A stretch of 47,140 nt of DNA from positions 1-47,140 of the forward strand of contig NZ_JABEQD010000020.1 of assembly GCF_014174395.1 (NCBI RefSeq), read 5' to 3'. A program made the translations under genes and the position numbers. The DNA comes from Gluconacetobacter aggeris. Lineage in GTDB: Bacteria; Pseudomonadota; Alphaproteobacteria; Acetobacterales; Acetobacteraceae. The notes under the pieces were generated by a model, which made no database searches, was not told the DNA's origin, and saw nothing but the letters and a program-made list of their open reading frames with translations. Below are positions 12,591-22,144 of this stretch, piece by piece; positions within the stretch are counted from its first letter, which is position 1; every line of letters starts with the position of its first letter.

Positions 12591-14414
12591 ATGTGTGGAA
12601 TATGCGGCGTTGTGGGATCACGCCAGGTGCAGTCCGTTATTCTGGAGGGCCTGCGGCGGCTGGAATACCGGGGGTATGATTCCGCCGGCATCGCCACGGT
12701 GGTCGATGGCGGCATCGGGCGGCGCCGGGCCGCGGGCAAGCTGGATAATCTGGCGGCGCTGCTGGAGCGGGAGCCTCTGCCCGGCCGAACCGGCATCGGC
12801 CATACGCGCTGGGCGACCCATGGCGCCCCATCCGTCTGTAATGCGCACCCGCATGCGACGCCGCGCGTCGCCATCGTGCATAATGGCATTATCGAAAATT
12901 TCGAAACCCTTCGGCATGAATTGGAGAGTGCCGGCCAGGTTTTCGAAACGGAAACGGACAGCGAGACCATTGCCCTGCTGGTGGATTATCACCTGCGGCG
13001 GGGTCTTGCGCCGAGGGACGCCGCCCTCCAGGCACTGAAGCGCCTGGAGGGTGCGTTTGCCGTCGCCTTGATTTTCGCGGACCATGAAGGGCTGATGATC
13101 GGCGCATGCCACAACGCACCGCTGGCCGTTGGTTTCGGTGAGGGTGACATGTTCCTCGGTTCCGACGCGCTGGCATTGGCTCCGCTGACCCGCCGTATCG
13201 TCTACATGCGCAATGGCGATTGCGTGGTGATGACCGCGCGGGGTGCGGAGTTCATGACGTTCGACGGCACGCCGGTAGAGCGTATCGCGCAGATTACGGC
13301 CCTGACGGTCGATTCCGTCGGCAAGGATGGCTACCGCCACTACATGGAAAAAGAACTCCACGAGCATCCGCAGGTGATCGGGCAGACGTTGCAGCGGATG
13401 GTGGACCCATCGACGCGCAGGATCGTGCTGCCGGATCTGCCTTTCGACCTCGCGCGCGTGCCGCGTGCCATTATAACGGCGTGCGGCTCCGCATTCTATG
13501 CCGGCATGGTTGGCCGGTACTGGCTGGAAGACATTGCGCGCCTGCCTGTCGATATCGATGTCGCCAGCGAGATGCGTTATAGAAATCCGCCCCTTGTGTC
13601 CGGCTCGCTCGGTCTTCTGATCTCGCAATCGGGTGAGACGGCCGATACTCTGGCGGCCCTGCGCGGCTTGCGCGAACGGGCCGTTCACATTCTGTCGGTC
13701 CTGAATGTGGAACACAGCACCATGGCGCGTGAGAGTGACCTCGTGCTGGGTACCGTTGCGGGGCCCGAGATTTCCGTGGCGTCAACCAAGGCCTTTACCG
13801 CGCAACTGACGGTCCTGGCCTGCCTGACCGTCGCGACCGCTCGGGCGCGCGGAACATTGAAGGCTTCGGACGAAGAAGAACTGGTCGCAGCCCTGCTGGA
13901 CCTCCCCAGTCGCGTCGCAGACGTGTTCGGCCAAGGCGATGCCATTCGCCAGATGGCACGGGTCGTCGCCGAGGCGCGGGACGTTCTGTACCTCGGCCGT
14001 GGCAGCATGGTCCCCGTGGCGATGGAGGGGGCGCTCAAGCTGAAGGAGATTTCCTATATTCATGCCGAGGCTTATGCCGCGGGTGAAATGAAGCACGGCC
14101 CGATCTCCCTGATCGACGGCAATGTGCCAATCGTCGCCGCCGTGCCTTCCGGCCCGCTTTTCGACAAGACATCGTCCAATCTACAGGAGGCCAAGGCACG
14201 CGGTGGGCGCCTTCTGGTCTTCACGGACACGGAAGGGGCGGGCCGTATGTCCGCGATGGCCGAACGGGTCGTCGTCCTGCCGCGGGTGCATGGCTTCGTG
14301 GCTCCGATCCTGCACGCCATTCCGATGCAGATGCTGGCGTATGAAGTGGCTGTGCTCAAGGGGACGGATGTCGACCAGCCCCGCAACCTGGCAAAGTCCG
14401 TGACCGTGGAGTGA
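12591..14414 (+). CDS. glmS: Glutamine--fructose-6-phosphate aminotransferase (isomerizing)
   Basis: 607 residues, the standard GlmS length. After removal of Met the N-terminal nucleophile is Cys2 (MCGICGVVG). The glutaminase domain has RRLEYRGYDSAG and GHTRWATHG; two SIS domains follow (ITACGSAFYAG, SQSGETADT, and STKAFTAQ; later GRGSMVPVAMEGALKLKEISY), and the C-terminus ends in LAKSVTVE as usual. It converts fructose-6-phosphate and glutamine to glucosamine-6-phosphate in the cytoplasm, the first step to UDP-GlcNAc. Location directly upstream of pgaABCD and flanked by two copies of the same 22-bp dyad suggests a copy dedicated to exopolysaccharide supply; whether a housekeeping glmS exists elsewhere is unknown. 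Confidence 0.97.
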   Translation: MCGICGVVGSRQVQSVILEGLRRLEYRGYDSAGIATVVDGGIGRRRAAGKLDNLAALLEREPLPGRTGIGHTRWATHGAPSVCNAHPHATPRVAIVHNGIIENFETLRHELESAGQVFETETDSETIALLVDYHLRRGLAPRDAALQALKRLEGAFAVALIFADHEGLMIGACHNAPLAVGFGEGDMFLGSDALALAPLTRRIVYMRNGDCVVMTARGAEFMTFDGTPVERIAQITALTVDSVGKDGYRHYMEKELHEHPQVIGQTLQRMVDPSTRRIVLPDLPFDLARVPRAIITACGSAFYAGMVGRYWLEDIARLPVDIDVASEMRYRNPPLVSGSLGLLISQSGETADTLAALRGLRERAVHILSVLNVEHSTMARESDLVLGTVAGPEISVASTKAFTAQLTVLACLTVATARARGTLKASDEEELVAALLDLPSRVADVFGQGDAIRQMARVVAEARDVLYLGRGSMVPVAMEGALKLKEISYIHAEAYAAGEMKHGPISLIDGNVPIVAAVPSGPLFDKTSSNLQEAKARGGRLLVFTDTEGAGRMSAMAERVVVLPRVHGFVAPILHAIPMQMLAYEVAVLKGTDVDQPRNLAKSVTVE

Positions 14415-14465
14415 ACGGGATGCGCGTGCCTCGTATGTCGTTTTGATCTTTTTATGAAAAATATG

Positions 14466-14487
14466 TCAAGACCCAATTGGGAATTGA
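14466..14487. promoter_or_regulatory. Candidate operator dyad 2 (upstream of pgaA)
   Basis: TCAA-GA-CCCAATTGGG-AA-TTGA, a near-perfect 22-bp inverted repeat with a fully palindromic 10-bp core. It matches the dyad at 12337-12358 in arms, spacing and core. It lies about 50 bases after the glmS stop and 300 bases before pgaA. Confidence 0.55.
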
Positions 14488-14790
14488 CGGTTCGGGGCGG
14501 TCATAGGACGATATTTGGGGCTTGCTGTCGGTCAGTCTCTGTAGACTATCGAAGTCGTGAATGTCCGGGTGAGCGCTTATGAAAGCGGAGTGTAAAATAT
14601 AGTACCGTAGCGCTCATTATTTCGTGTCATTTTGTGCATCGCGATCGGTCATGTCACTATTTACTTCTGAATGGACTTGTTTCATGGTTCGTATGTCTGT
14701 ATTTTAAAAAAATATCGGCATATCCGCGACCGTTTCTCGCGTATTGGATGTTCATTCTGATTCTGTAATAAGTGGATAGATCTCTACGTC
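14488..14790 (+). promoter_or_regulatory. pgaA upstream/leader region
   Basis: About 300 bases, AT-rich relative to both neighbouring genes, without a supported frame. It holds a small perfect hairpin AGTCT-CTGT-AGACT (14534-14547), a distant inverted pair GAGCGCT (14571-14577) / AGCGCTC (14609-14615), and a T/A-rich run around 14698-14712 that could hold a promoter. A long untranslated leader would fit post-transcriptional control, as known for E. coli pgaA (CsrA), but no repeated GGA motifs were confirmed. Confidence 0.4.
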
Positions 14791-17235
14791 ATGGCTTGCG
14801 GATTATCTTATAACGGGCGGTGGAAGGGGAATCGGAACAGGATTTTCTTCTTTGTTTTTATCTATTCCTTTTTCCGGGGCAGCCTGTCCGCGTTTGCCGC
14901 GCAGGCAGGGCTCTACGACACCCTGGTGATCAAGGCCCGCAATGGCGATTATCAACCGATATTGAACTGGCTGCGCGATGCGCAGGAGCAGCGCCCGCTC
15001 AGCGAACGTGAAATTGCCGACTGGATCGAGATCAGCGCCTGGGCCGGGCATGACGGCGACATCGTCGCGCTGTGGCGCCGGGCAGAGGGGCCGTCATTGC
15101 CCGATCATACGAAGCTGGTCGTTGCCAGGGCCTATCGCAACCTGAAGCAATGGCAGCAAGCCCTGGCGCTCTTTCGTCAGGCGGGGGCCGACCATTCTTC
15201 CGACGAGGGGGTGCGCAGCCAGTATCTCATGACCCTGGCGGATGCCCGTTCCTTCAAGGAGGCTCTGGCCCAAGGCGCGGATTTCGCACGGCGGTCCGGT
15301 TCCGCCCGTGCGTATCTGACCCTGTCCTATATTCAGGATGCCGCCGGCCAGCGGGAGGATGCCTGGCAGTCCGCGACCAGGGCCTACAGCCTGGACCCGC
15401 GCAGCAGGGAAGTGGGCTTTGCCTACCTTGATGCCAATGCCGAGAACAGGATCGTCGCGGGCGAGCTGGTCGTCGCCGCGCATTTGCCGCTGGGCAGCGC
15501 GCGGCAGCGGCAGATCGAACTGGCCCAGGGGGCGGAATATGTGCGGATCGGCCTGATTCCTCCTCCGACGGAAAAGAACCGGTTCGTATTGGCCGATCGT
15601 ACATTGGCCTATTATCAGGATCTTCTGCGACGCTACGGAAAAGATCCGGCTGCGAAAGCGGATCTGCGCGTCGCGAGGGTCGACCGCCTGGGTGCCCTGC
15701 TGGCGCGCTATCGGATGCGCGAACTGACGGACGAATATGAGGCGCTCCAGGTGGTGGGACCTCTGCCCGCCTATGCGCGGAACTGGGCGGCCACGGCCTA
15801 TCTCTATCTGCGCCAGCCGGTAAAGGCTGCCGCGATCTGGAAGCAGATCATCGACCTGTCCGACCGCGAGGCCGTGAATCTCTATTTCACGGCCCTGGTC
15901 GAATCCCGCCAATTGCGCGAGGCGAAGGCGCTCGTCGCAGTGCTTGAGAAATCCGTACCATACCAGACGGCTATCTACGGGTTGCCGACGCGGCAGGACA
16001 ATGATCAATGGCTGGACGTGCAGCAGATGCGCGTCACCCTTCAGCAGAACGAGAATCGGCTGTCGCGTGCGCAGAGCCTCGCCGAGCATCTGGCAGGCAC
16101 GGCATCGACCAACCAGGAACTCGCGGTGGATCTGGCGGATGTCTATACCGAGCGCGGCTGGCCCAGAAAGGCCGAGGATATTCTCAAGCGTGCGGAATAT
16201 CTCGATCCCAGCAATATCGGCCTGGAGTCCCAGCAGGGGGTCGATGCCCTGGACCTTCAGGACTGGCGAAATGCCACGCTTCTGACCCGCGATGTCGTCG
16301 GACGGGAGCCGGAGAACGAGACCGTGCGGCGTCTGGCCAGGGCGCTGAGCGTCCATGAGATGATGGAACTGGATATCGAGGGGGACAAGGGCATCAGTTC
16401 CAACAGTCCGGTGACCGGTGCCCATGATTTCGATCTGCGGACGCTGCTGTACAGCATGCCTCTTCACTATAACTGGCGCGTCTTCGCCGGTGTCGGTTAC
16501 AATAACAGTCATTTCGAGGAGGGGACCGGCACCGACCGCGTCCAGATCCTGGGTGTCGAATACAGAAACCGTAACAACTGGATCTCGCTGGAAGGCGATC
16601 ATCATGCTTACGGCCATGGCAACGCATTCGGCGGCGTGCTGTCGGGCTGGCATGATTTCGACGACCATTGGCGCCTGGGCGGCAGCCTGGAACGGCTGGG
16701 CGCGCATGTTCCCCTGAGGGCACTACGCAACAACGTTACGGGCAGCACGGGCGCGCTCTATGTGCTGTGGCGCGAGAACGAGAAGCGCCAGGTGCGGCTT
16801 GATTTCGCCGACAGCCGCTTTTCCGACGGCAACAACCGACAGGAATATAATCTTCTGGCCCAGCAGAGGATTTTCAGTTCGGCACGCTGGCTCCTGGACT
16901 TCACGCCCAGCATTAGCTCCAGCCACAATACGGCGCGCAACACGTTCTATTATAATCCTCATCAGGATCTGGCGATCCTGCCGGCCATCACGGCGGAGGA
17001 AATCCTCTATCGCCGCTACGAGATGCAGTGGAGCCAGACCTTCGAAATTGGAGAAGGTGTCTATGTGGAACGGGGCTATCCCACCAAGGCCATCACCAGT
17101 TTCAGTTATGGCCAGAATTTCCAGTTTGACGACACGCTGGCATTCGGTGCGACCGTGATCTGGGACAAGCGCCCCTATGACGGGGAAAGGCAAAGGAATC
17201 TGGCGATCTCGTTCAATCTTAATTACAGGTTCTGA
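14791..17235 (+). CDS. pgaA: PNAG export outer membrane porin PgaA
   Basis: 814 residues, close to E. coli PgaA (807). After a basic start a hydrophobic signal core (IFFFVFIYSFF) ends near AFAAQAG. The first 500 residues or so are helical tetratricopeptide-like repeats (for example AYRNLKQWQQALALFRQAG, and AEDILKRAEYLDPSNIG). The last 300 are a beta-barrel with alternating strands and a terminal Phe (LAISFNLNYRF), the signal for outer membrane insertion. The periplasmic repeats would guide deacetylated poly-GlcNAc to the 16-strand pore. First gene of pgaABCD; pgaB starts five bases after its stop. The start codon has no strong ribosome-binding site, so a nearby later start is possible. Confidence 0.95.
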   Translation: MACGLSYNGRWKGNRNRIFFFVFIYSFFRGSLSAFAAQAGLYDTLVIKARNGDYQPILNWLRDAQEQRPLSEREIADWIEISAWAGHDGDIVALWRRAEGPSLPDHTKLVVARAYRNLKQWQQALALFRQAGADHSSDEGVRSQYLMTLADARSFKEALAQGADFARRSGSARAYLTLSYIQDAAGQREDAWQSATRAYSLDPRSREVGFAYLDANAENRIVAGELVVAAHLPLGSARQRQIELAQGAEYVRIGLIPPPTEKNRFVLADRTLAYYQDLLRRYGKDPAAKADLRVARVDRLGALLARYRMRELTDEYEALQVVGPLPAYARNWAATAYLYLRQPVKAAAIWKQIIDLSDREAVNLYFTALVESRQLREAKALVAVLEKSVPYQTAIYGLPTRQDNDQWLDVQQMRVTLQQNENRLSRAQSLAEHLAGTASTNQELAVDLADVYTERGWPRKAEDILKRAEYLDPSNIGLESQQGVDALDLQDWRNATLLTRDVVGREPENETVRRLARALSVHEMMELDIEGDKGISSNSPVTGAHDFDLRTLLYSMPLHYNWRVFAGVGYNNSHFEEGTGTDRVQILGVEYRNRNNWISLEGDHHAYGHGNAFGGVLSGWHDFDDHWRLGGSLERLGAHVPLRALRNNVTGSTGALYVLWRENEKRQVRLDFADSRFSDGNNRQEYNLLAQQRIFSSARWLLDFTPSISSSHNTARNTFYYNPHQDLAILPAITAEEILYRRYEMQWSQTFEIGEGVYVERGYPTKAITSFSYGQNFQFDDTLAFGATVIWDKRPYDGERQRNLAISFNLNYRF

Positions 17236-17239
17236 CGTC

Positions 17240-19249
17240 ATGGGTTCCTGTCTGGTCTCTCGGGCCGTCCTGTTGCTTGCCGTTCTGGCATTCGGAGCCG
17301 GCCCCGCGCGTGCGGCACCGGATTTCCTCGCGCCGGCCGGGCGGCCGGGGCCGATCACGGACAAGCCTTGGCCCAAGGGCAAATATCTGGTGCTTGCCTA
17401 TCATGATATCGAGGATGGAGGCGCGGATCAGCGCTTTCTGGCAGTCCGGACCAGCGCCCTGGTCGAGCAGTTCGCGTGGCTGAAGGACAACGGATACAAT
17501 ATCATCGGCATCGACGATCTTATTGCCGTGCAGCAGGGCAGGAAGGAACTGCCGGAGAAGGCCGTCGTCCTGACATTCGACGATGGATATGCCGGATTTT
17601 ATAAGAGGGTGTTCCCCCTGCTGAAGGCGTATCACTGGCCGGCGCTGCTTGCGCCCGTCGGTGAATGGATGGATACGCCGGCCGGCAAGAAGGTGGATTT
17701 CGGCGGCCTGCTCTCGCCGCGCGAGCAGTTCCTGAACTGGCAGGAAATACGCGAGATGTCGCAATCCGGCCTGGTCGAGATCGGCGCGCATACCTATGCC
17801 GAGCATAAGGGCATGTTGGCCAACCCGCAGGGCAATACCGAACCCTTCAACGTCAACAGAACCTATGATGCCAGGACCGGGCGGTACGAGACCGCCGGCG
17901 CGTTCGAGGCGCGCGTCGACAAGGATGTCGGCCTGATCACGCAGCGCATCATCCAGGCGACGGGAAAGAAGCCGCGCGTGTGGGTATGGCCGTACGGCGC
18001 GGCCAGCGGCGTCACGCTCGCGGTGGCCAGGCGGCATGGCTATCAGATGGCGATGACGCTCGATGACGGGCTGGCCGACATCAACCGCAACGACAATATT
18101 CCGCGCTTTCTGATCGCCGGCAATCCGTCCTTGCGGGAGTTCGCACAGAGCGTATCGGGGGTTCAGGAGAAGCCGTTCGTTCGCATGGTGCAGGTGGACC
18201 TGGATTATGTCTACGATTCCGATCCGAAGCAGATGTCGCGCAATGTCGATCTGCTGATCCAGCGCGTGGCCGACCTGCATGCCAATTATGTCTTCCTGCA
18301 GGCTTTTGCCGACCCCGCGGGGGATGGGAACATCAAGTCCGTCTATTTTCCCAATCGCTGGCTGCCCGTCCGGGCGGACCTGTTCAACAGGGTCGCCTGG
18401 CAGTTGCAGACCCGGGGCGGTGCACGGGTCTATGCCTGGATGCCGGTCCTGGCATTCGACGCGCCGGACCTGCCCCACGTCCTGGCCTGGAATCCGCATA
18501 CGGGACAGGGGGAGATCAACCCCCAGCAATATCGGCGCCTGTCCTTTTTCAATGAGGACGTAAGAAAAAGGATCATCGGTCTGTATGAAGACCTCGCAGG
18601 CCACGCGGTCTTCAGCGGCATCCTGTTTCATGATGACGCCCTGCTGTCGGATTTCGAAGATGCGTCGCCCGATGCCCTGAAAGCCTATGAGAGCCAGGGA
18701 CTGCCCCCGTCCATCGGCGAGATTCGCGGGAACCCGGCTTATATGCGGCTCTGGACGCGGTTCAAGAGCCAGGCTCTGACGGGTTTTACCATGACGCTGC
18801 TGCAGCATGTCCGTGCAATCCGCGGACCGCAGGTGGAATCCGCGCGCAATATCTATGCCGAACCGGTTCTGCAGCCCGACAGCGAGGAATGGTACGCGCA
18901 GAATCTGAAGGATTTCCTGGGTACGTATGACTGGACGGTGCCCATGGCCATGCCCCTGATGGAAGACGTGCCGGCCGGGAAGGACCTGTCATGGCTGACC
19001 GGGCTTGTCGAGACCATACGATCCAATAAGGACGGTCTGGCACACGCCATTATCGAGTTGCAGACCGAGGATTGGAGAAGGCACCCGGCGAAGCCGGTCG
19101 CGGACGGGACGCTGGTCGAATGGATGAAGAGGCTGCAAGGTCTGGGTGCCGGAAATTACGGATATTATCCGGATGATTTCATAGAAGGTCGTCCGTCCCT
19201 GGAGGCCGTGAGGCCGGTCTTTTCCAATCGCTGGTATCCGCTCCGATGA
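17240..19249 (+). CDS. pgaB: Poly-beta-1,6-N-acetylglucosamine N-deacetylase PgaB
   Basis: 669 residues from ATG 17240 (E. coli PgaB has 672). Two domains: a polysaccharide deacetylase (about 45-300) with catalytic pair D114/D115 in [10 protein letters not shown] and H184/H189 in IGAHTYAEH, the same positions as the metal triad of the E. coli enzyme, and a C-terminal glycoside-hydrolase-like domain (about 310-669) with [20 protein letters not shown]. It partly deacetylates PNAG in the periplasm, needed for export. Odd point: the signal peptide ends in GPARA-APDF with no lipobox cysteine, whereas E. coli PgaB is a lipoprotein, so this one may be soluble. Overlaps pgaC by ATGA. Confidence 0.96.
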   Translation: MGSCLVSRAVLLLAVLAFGAGPARAAPDFLAPAGRPGPITDKPWPKGKYLVLAYHDIEDGGADQRFLAVRTSALVEQFAWLKDNGYNIIGIDDLIAVQQGRKELPEKAVVLTFDDGYAGFYKRVFPLLKAYHWPALLAPVGEWMDTPAGKKVDFGGLLSPREQFLNWQEIREMSQSGLVEIGAHTYAEHKGMLANPQGNTEPFNVNRTYDARTGRYETAGAFEARVDKDVGLITQRIIQATGKKPRVWVWPYGAASGVTLAVARRHGYQMAMTLDDGLADINRNDNIPRFLIAGNPSLREFAQSVSGVQEKPFVRMVQVDLDYVYDSDPKQMSRNVDLLIQRVADLHANYVFLQAFADPAGDGNIKSVYFPNRWLPVRADLFNRVAWQLQTRGGARVYAWMPVLAFDAPDLPHVLAWNPHTGQGEINPQQYRRLSFFNEDVRKRIIGLYEDLAGHAVFSGILFHDDALLSDFEDASPDALKAYESQGLPPSIGEIRGNPAYMRLWTRFKSQALTGFTMTLLQHVRAIRGPQVESARNIYAEPVLQPDSEEWYAQNLKDFLGTYDWTVPMAMPLMEDVPAGKDLSWLTGLVETIRSNKDGLAHAIIELQTEDWRRHPAKPVADGTLVEWMKRLQGLGAGNYGYYPDDFIEGRPSLEAVRPVFSNRWYPLR

Positions 19250-20598
19250 TCGATCGTCTCATTGCCGTCATCGTGCTCTGCATCGTCCTGAGCCTGCCGT
19301 TAGGGGCCGTTTGGGTTCTGTCGGGAGAGGTGGCGCTTAAATTCCTCTTCTATTGGCCGCTGTTCATGTCCGGAATCTGGATCACCGGCGGGGTGTTCTT
19401 CTGGTTCACCAAGGAACGGCACTGGAACAGGGGCGCGGAACGCCGGCCGCCGGACCTGAAAGGCAATCCATTAATTTCGATACTCATCCCCTGCTACAAC
19501 GAAGGGCCGAACGTTCGCGAGACGATCGAGGCGGCGATCCATCAGAGATACCAATATATCGAAGTCATCGCGATCAATGATGGGTCGAAGGATGAGACCG
19601 GCGAGATCCTGCAACAGATCGCTCATGATTATCCAAAGCTTCGGGTCATCCAACTGGCCGAAAACCAGGGGAAGGCAGTTGCCCTGCGCATGGGGGCGGC
19701 GGTGGCGCGCAGCGACTTTCTGGTCTGCATCGATGGCGACGCATTGCTGGACAAGGATGCGGCCGCCTATCTGGTCGCACCATTATTGGACCTGCCGCGC
19801 GTCGGCGCCGTCACGGGCAATCCGCGCATCCGCACGCGCTCGACATTGATCGGGCGGCTCCAGGTCGGGGAATTCTCGTCCATTATCGGCCTGATCAAGC
19901 GCGCGCAGCGTGTCTACGGTCATGTGTTCACGGTATCGGGGGTCGTTGCCGCCTTCCGCCGCACCGCGCTGGCCGATGTCGGATACTGGAGCCCCGACAT
20001 GATCACCGAGGACATCGATATCAGCTGGAAGCTGCAGTTGTATCACTGGGGCGTTTTCTATGAACCGCGCGCGCTGTGCTGGATCCTGATGCCGGAGACA
20101 TTGCGGGGCTTGTGGAAGCAGCGCCTGCGCTGGGCCCAGGGCGGCGCGGAAGTGTTCCTGAAAAACATGTTCACGATCTGGCGCTGGCGCAACCGGCGCA
20201 TGTGGATGTTGCTGGTCGAGTTCTTCCTTTCGACGATCTGGGCGTTCCTGTTCGCGTTCAGCGTCGTGCTGTATTTCTATGGCCTGTTTTTTCCGCTCCC
20301 GAAAAGCATCTATATCGACACGCTGTTCCCGCCGGCCTTTACCGGCCTGCTTCTGAGTGTCGCCTGCCTTGTACAATTTTCGGTCAGCCTTCTGATCGAA
20401 CGCTCTTATGAGAAGAATATCGCCTCCTCGCTTTTCTGGGTCGTCTGGTATCCGATGGTCTATTGGATGCTCAGCCTGTTCACGACCCTGGTGAGCTTTC
20501 CGAAGACCATGCTGAAAAGCCAGGGACGGCGCGCGCGCTGGGACAGTCCGGATCGGGGGATCGCGCAGATATCCCCGGACCGGACGGAGGCACGATGA
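19246..20598 (+). CDS. pgaC: PNAG synthase catalytic subunit PgaC (GT2)
   Basis: 450 residues (E. coli 441). Two N-terminal membrane segments (about 5-27 and 33-54), a cytoplasmic GT2 domain, then further membrane segments from about 308 to 430. Processive beta-glycosyltransferase residues are in place: D112 (NDGS), D163/D165 (IDGDA), D256 (TEDID) and QRLRW (292-296). It polymerises UDP-GlcNAc into beta-1,6-linked chains and moves them across the inner membrane with PgaD. Start overlaps the pgaB stop as ATGA and its stop overlaps the pgaD start, so the three are translationally coupled. Confidence 0.97.
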   Translation: MIDRLIAVIVLCIVLSLPLGAVWVLSGEVALKFLFYWPLFMSGIWITGGVFFWFTKERHWNRGAERRPPDLKGNPLISILIPCYNEGPNVRETIEAAIHQRYQYIEVIAINDGSKDETGEILQQIAHDYPKLRVIQLAENQGKAVALRMGAAVARSDFLVCIDGDALLDKDAAAYLVAPLLDLPRVGAVTGNPRIRTRSTLIGRLQVGEFSSIIGLIKRAQRVYGHVFTVSGVVAAFRRTALADVGYWSPDMITEDIDISWKLQLYHWGVFYEPRALCWILMPETLRGLWKQRLRWAQGGAEVFLKNMFTIWRWRNRRMWMLLVEFFLSTIWAFLFAFSVVLYFYGLFFPLPKSIYIDTLFPPAFTGLLLSVACLVQFSVSLLIERSYEKNIASSLFWVVWYPMVYWMLSLFTTLVSFPKTMLKSQGRRARWDSPDRGIAQISPDRTEAR

Positions 20599-21098
20599 TG
20601 ACCGTTTCGAACGGGAATATGGAAGAAAATTCCATCATGAACGACAAAGTCATCAAAACGCAGAGAACGAGATTTTATATTGTCGTCGATATAGTGATAA
20701 CCATTTTCGCATGGGGCGGGTTTGTCTTTCTTCTTGCTTCCGGATTTTTTCTGAATTTCTTCAATGTTGACCATGCGCCGGTCAAGGCCAGCGTTTCCGA
20801 GACCATCGGTAGCCTGCTGTTTTATGGTGCCGTCATGATCGTTCTGGCGGCGATCCTGATCGGCTGGGCGCTGTACAATAAGAAACGGTTCAGCGTGGAA
20901 CGGCGCAAAAGGCGCGAGGACATCGGGCATCAGGCCGTGGCGGACAGTTTCGATATCGACCAAAGCGTATTGGGGGCCTTGCAGGCTAATAAAATCAGCA
21001 GGGTCCATCATGATCATGGCGCGAAGATCACACGGGTGGATAACCTGCATCAATCGGCTATGGTGCCCCCTGCGCCCACTACAGAAACGCCATCATGA
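20595..21098 (+). CDS. pgaD: PNAG synthase accessory subunit PgaD
   Basis: 167 residues from ATG 20595 (the adjacent ATG at 20598 is equally possible). Two membrane helices, about 28-55 and 72-94, match the PgaD topology; the C-terminal cytoplasmic tail of about 70 residues is longer than in the E. coli protein (137 residues total). In E. coli, PgaC and PgaD together bind c-di-GMP and PgaD is stabilised by it. Sequence similarity in this family is low, so the call rests on topology and on its place as fourth gene of pgaABCD. Its last 20 bases overlap the convergent regulator gene. Confidence 0.88.
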   Translation: MMTVSNGNMEENSIMNDKVIKTQRTRFYIVVDIVITIFAWGGFVFLLASGFFLNFFNVDHAPVKASVSETIGSLLFYGAVMIVLAAILIGWALYNKKRFSVERRKRREDIGHQAVADSFDIDQSVLGALQANKISRVHHDHGAKITRVDNLHQSAMVPPAPTTETPS

Positions 21099-21732
21099 TA
21101 CGGTGCAGGTGATCGGCGGGGGAGGCCTCGAACGGGCCGCCGCCTGCCGCCGCACCGATCAGGGCCAGCAGGGGGGCGGAGCCGATGCCCGCCCGCGCGT
21201 CGACCGCCACTGCGCACAGGGCGCCTTCCGGCCGCAGGACCAGCACCCGGTCATGCCGGCGGACCGGGGTGCCGGGCGAGACCATCAGGATTGTGCCGGC
21301 GCGGAATACGGGCTCGAACAACGCGGTATCCAGCGTGACGGCGTAGAGGTCGGCCTCGGCGGGGCCGGGCATGTCCCACTGGTCCCAATGGCGGCCGCTG
21401 GGCAGGCCCGCGCCGTCGAACATGCCCGGCTGGCCGAGATGCGAGAAGGGGGAGAGGCGCAGGCGCGATCGGCTGGCGCGGGGTGTGGGGGCAAGCGGGT
21501 GCTGGCCGCCTGCCAGACGGGCGAAAGCCTCCAGGCTCAGGCCGGTGATATCCAGCACGCGCGCCAGGCTTTCGGTGCCGGGCCAGCGGGGGCGGCCGGC
21601 GGGGGTGGTGCGTTTCGACGGGTTGAAGCTGGTGGGGTCCAGCCCCGCCGCCCGGGCCAGCCCCGACGGGGTGAGGCCATGTTCGGCAGCCAGCGTATCC
21701 AGCGCGCGCCACAGATCGTCATGCCGCATCAT
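21079..21732 (-). CDS. XRE-type regulator with S24/LexA-like C-terminal domain
   Basis: 217 residues. The N-terminal part (about 5-75) is an XRE-like helix-turn-helix (LAAEHGLTPSGLARAAGLDPTSFN, then ESLARVLDITGLSLEAFARL). The C-terminal half (about 110-205) has the fold order of the LexA/CI peptidase domain: FEPVFRAGTILMVSPGTPVRRHDRVLVL followed by a strand-rich end. The Ser and Lys pair needed for self-cleavage is not evident, so it may sense or dimerise without proteolysis. Its start overlaps the stop of the upstream small gene (ATGA), giving a two-gene unit, and it ends inside pgaD in opposite orientation. Confidence 0.8.
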   Translation of the reverse strand: MMRHDDLWRALDTLAAEHGLTPSGLARAAGLDPTSFNPSKRTTPAGRPRWPGTESLARVLDITGLSLEAFARLAGGQHPLAPTPRASRSRLRLSPFSHLGQPGMFDGAGLPSGRHWDQWDMPGPAEADLYAVTLDTALFEPVFRAGTILMVSPGTPVRRHDRVLVLRPEGALCAVAVDARAGIGSAPLLALIGAAAGGGPFEASPADHLHRIMMAFL

Positions 21733-22040
21733 GGGGGGGACAGGATTTCCGATTCATGCCGGGCCGCGCCCTGTGGGGTCGGGTGGTAGCGGCCGTCGGC
21801 GTCCTGGGTCGCCAGGCCCATGCGCGCCAGCCGTTCCAGGCAGGGCTGGTCTTTCAGCCCCGCCGGGCGCCCCGCCGCGCCGCTGAGCATCAGCCGGTGC
21901 AGCGCCGACCGGCAGCAGGTTTCCAGATAGGGTTCGGTCCACATGCGGTGGAGGATCGGCGTTTCGGGCCCGGCTTGCAACCTTGGCGATGCTTCCCCGC
22001 GCCGGGGGCGATCCGGCGCCTCGTTACCGTTTCTCATCAA
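21729..22040 (-). CDS. Small hypothetical protein coupled to the XRE/S24 regulator
   Basis: 103 residues from 22040, or 71 from the internal ATG at 21944 (MWTEPYLETC). The segment LKDQPCLERLARMGLATQDADGRYHPT looks like a winged-helix fragment (helix, turn, then a wing ending in a proline-rich strand) as found in small MarR- or MobC-like proteins, but I recognise no family. It overlaps the regulator start as ATGA, so the two are probably made together. No signal peptide or membrane segment. Confidence 0.65.
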   Translation of the reverse strand: MMRNGNEAPDRPRRGEASPRLQAGPETPILHRMWTEPYLETCCRSALHRLMLSGAAGRPAGLKDQPCLERLARMGLATQDADGRYHPTPQGAARHESEILSPP

Positions 22041-22144
22041 GGCTGATCGCGGGCCGATGATTTGCGGTTGGAGTAGGCCGGATCTTGGCTCATGGTTGTA
22101 CGGCTGGCACGGCGCCTATTTCTTCGGAATGCAAGAGGATCGAC

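Noticed and set aside
14488-14790. c-di-GMP riboswitch in front of pgaA
   Set aside because: The conserved GEMM sequence blocks were not found; only simple hairpins are present.
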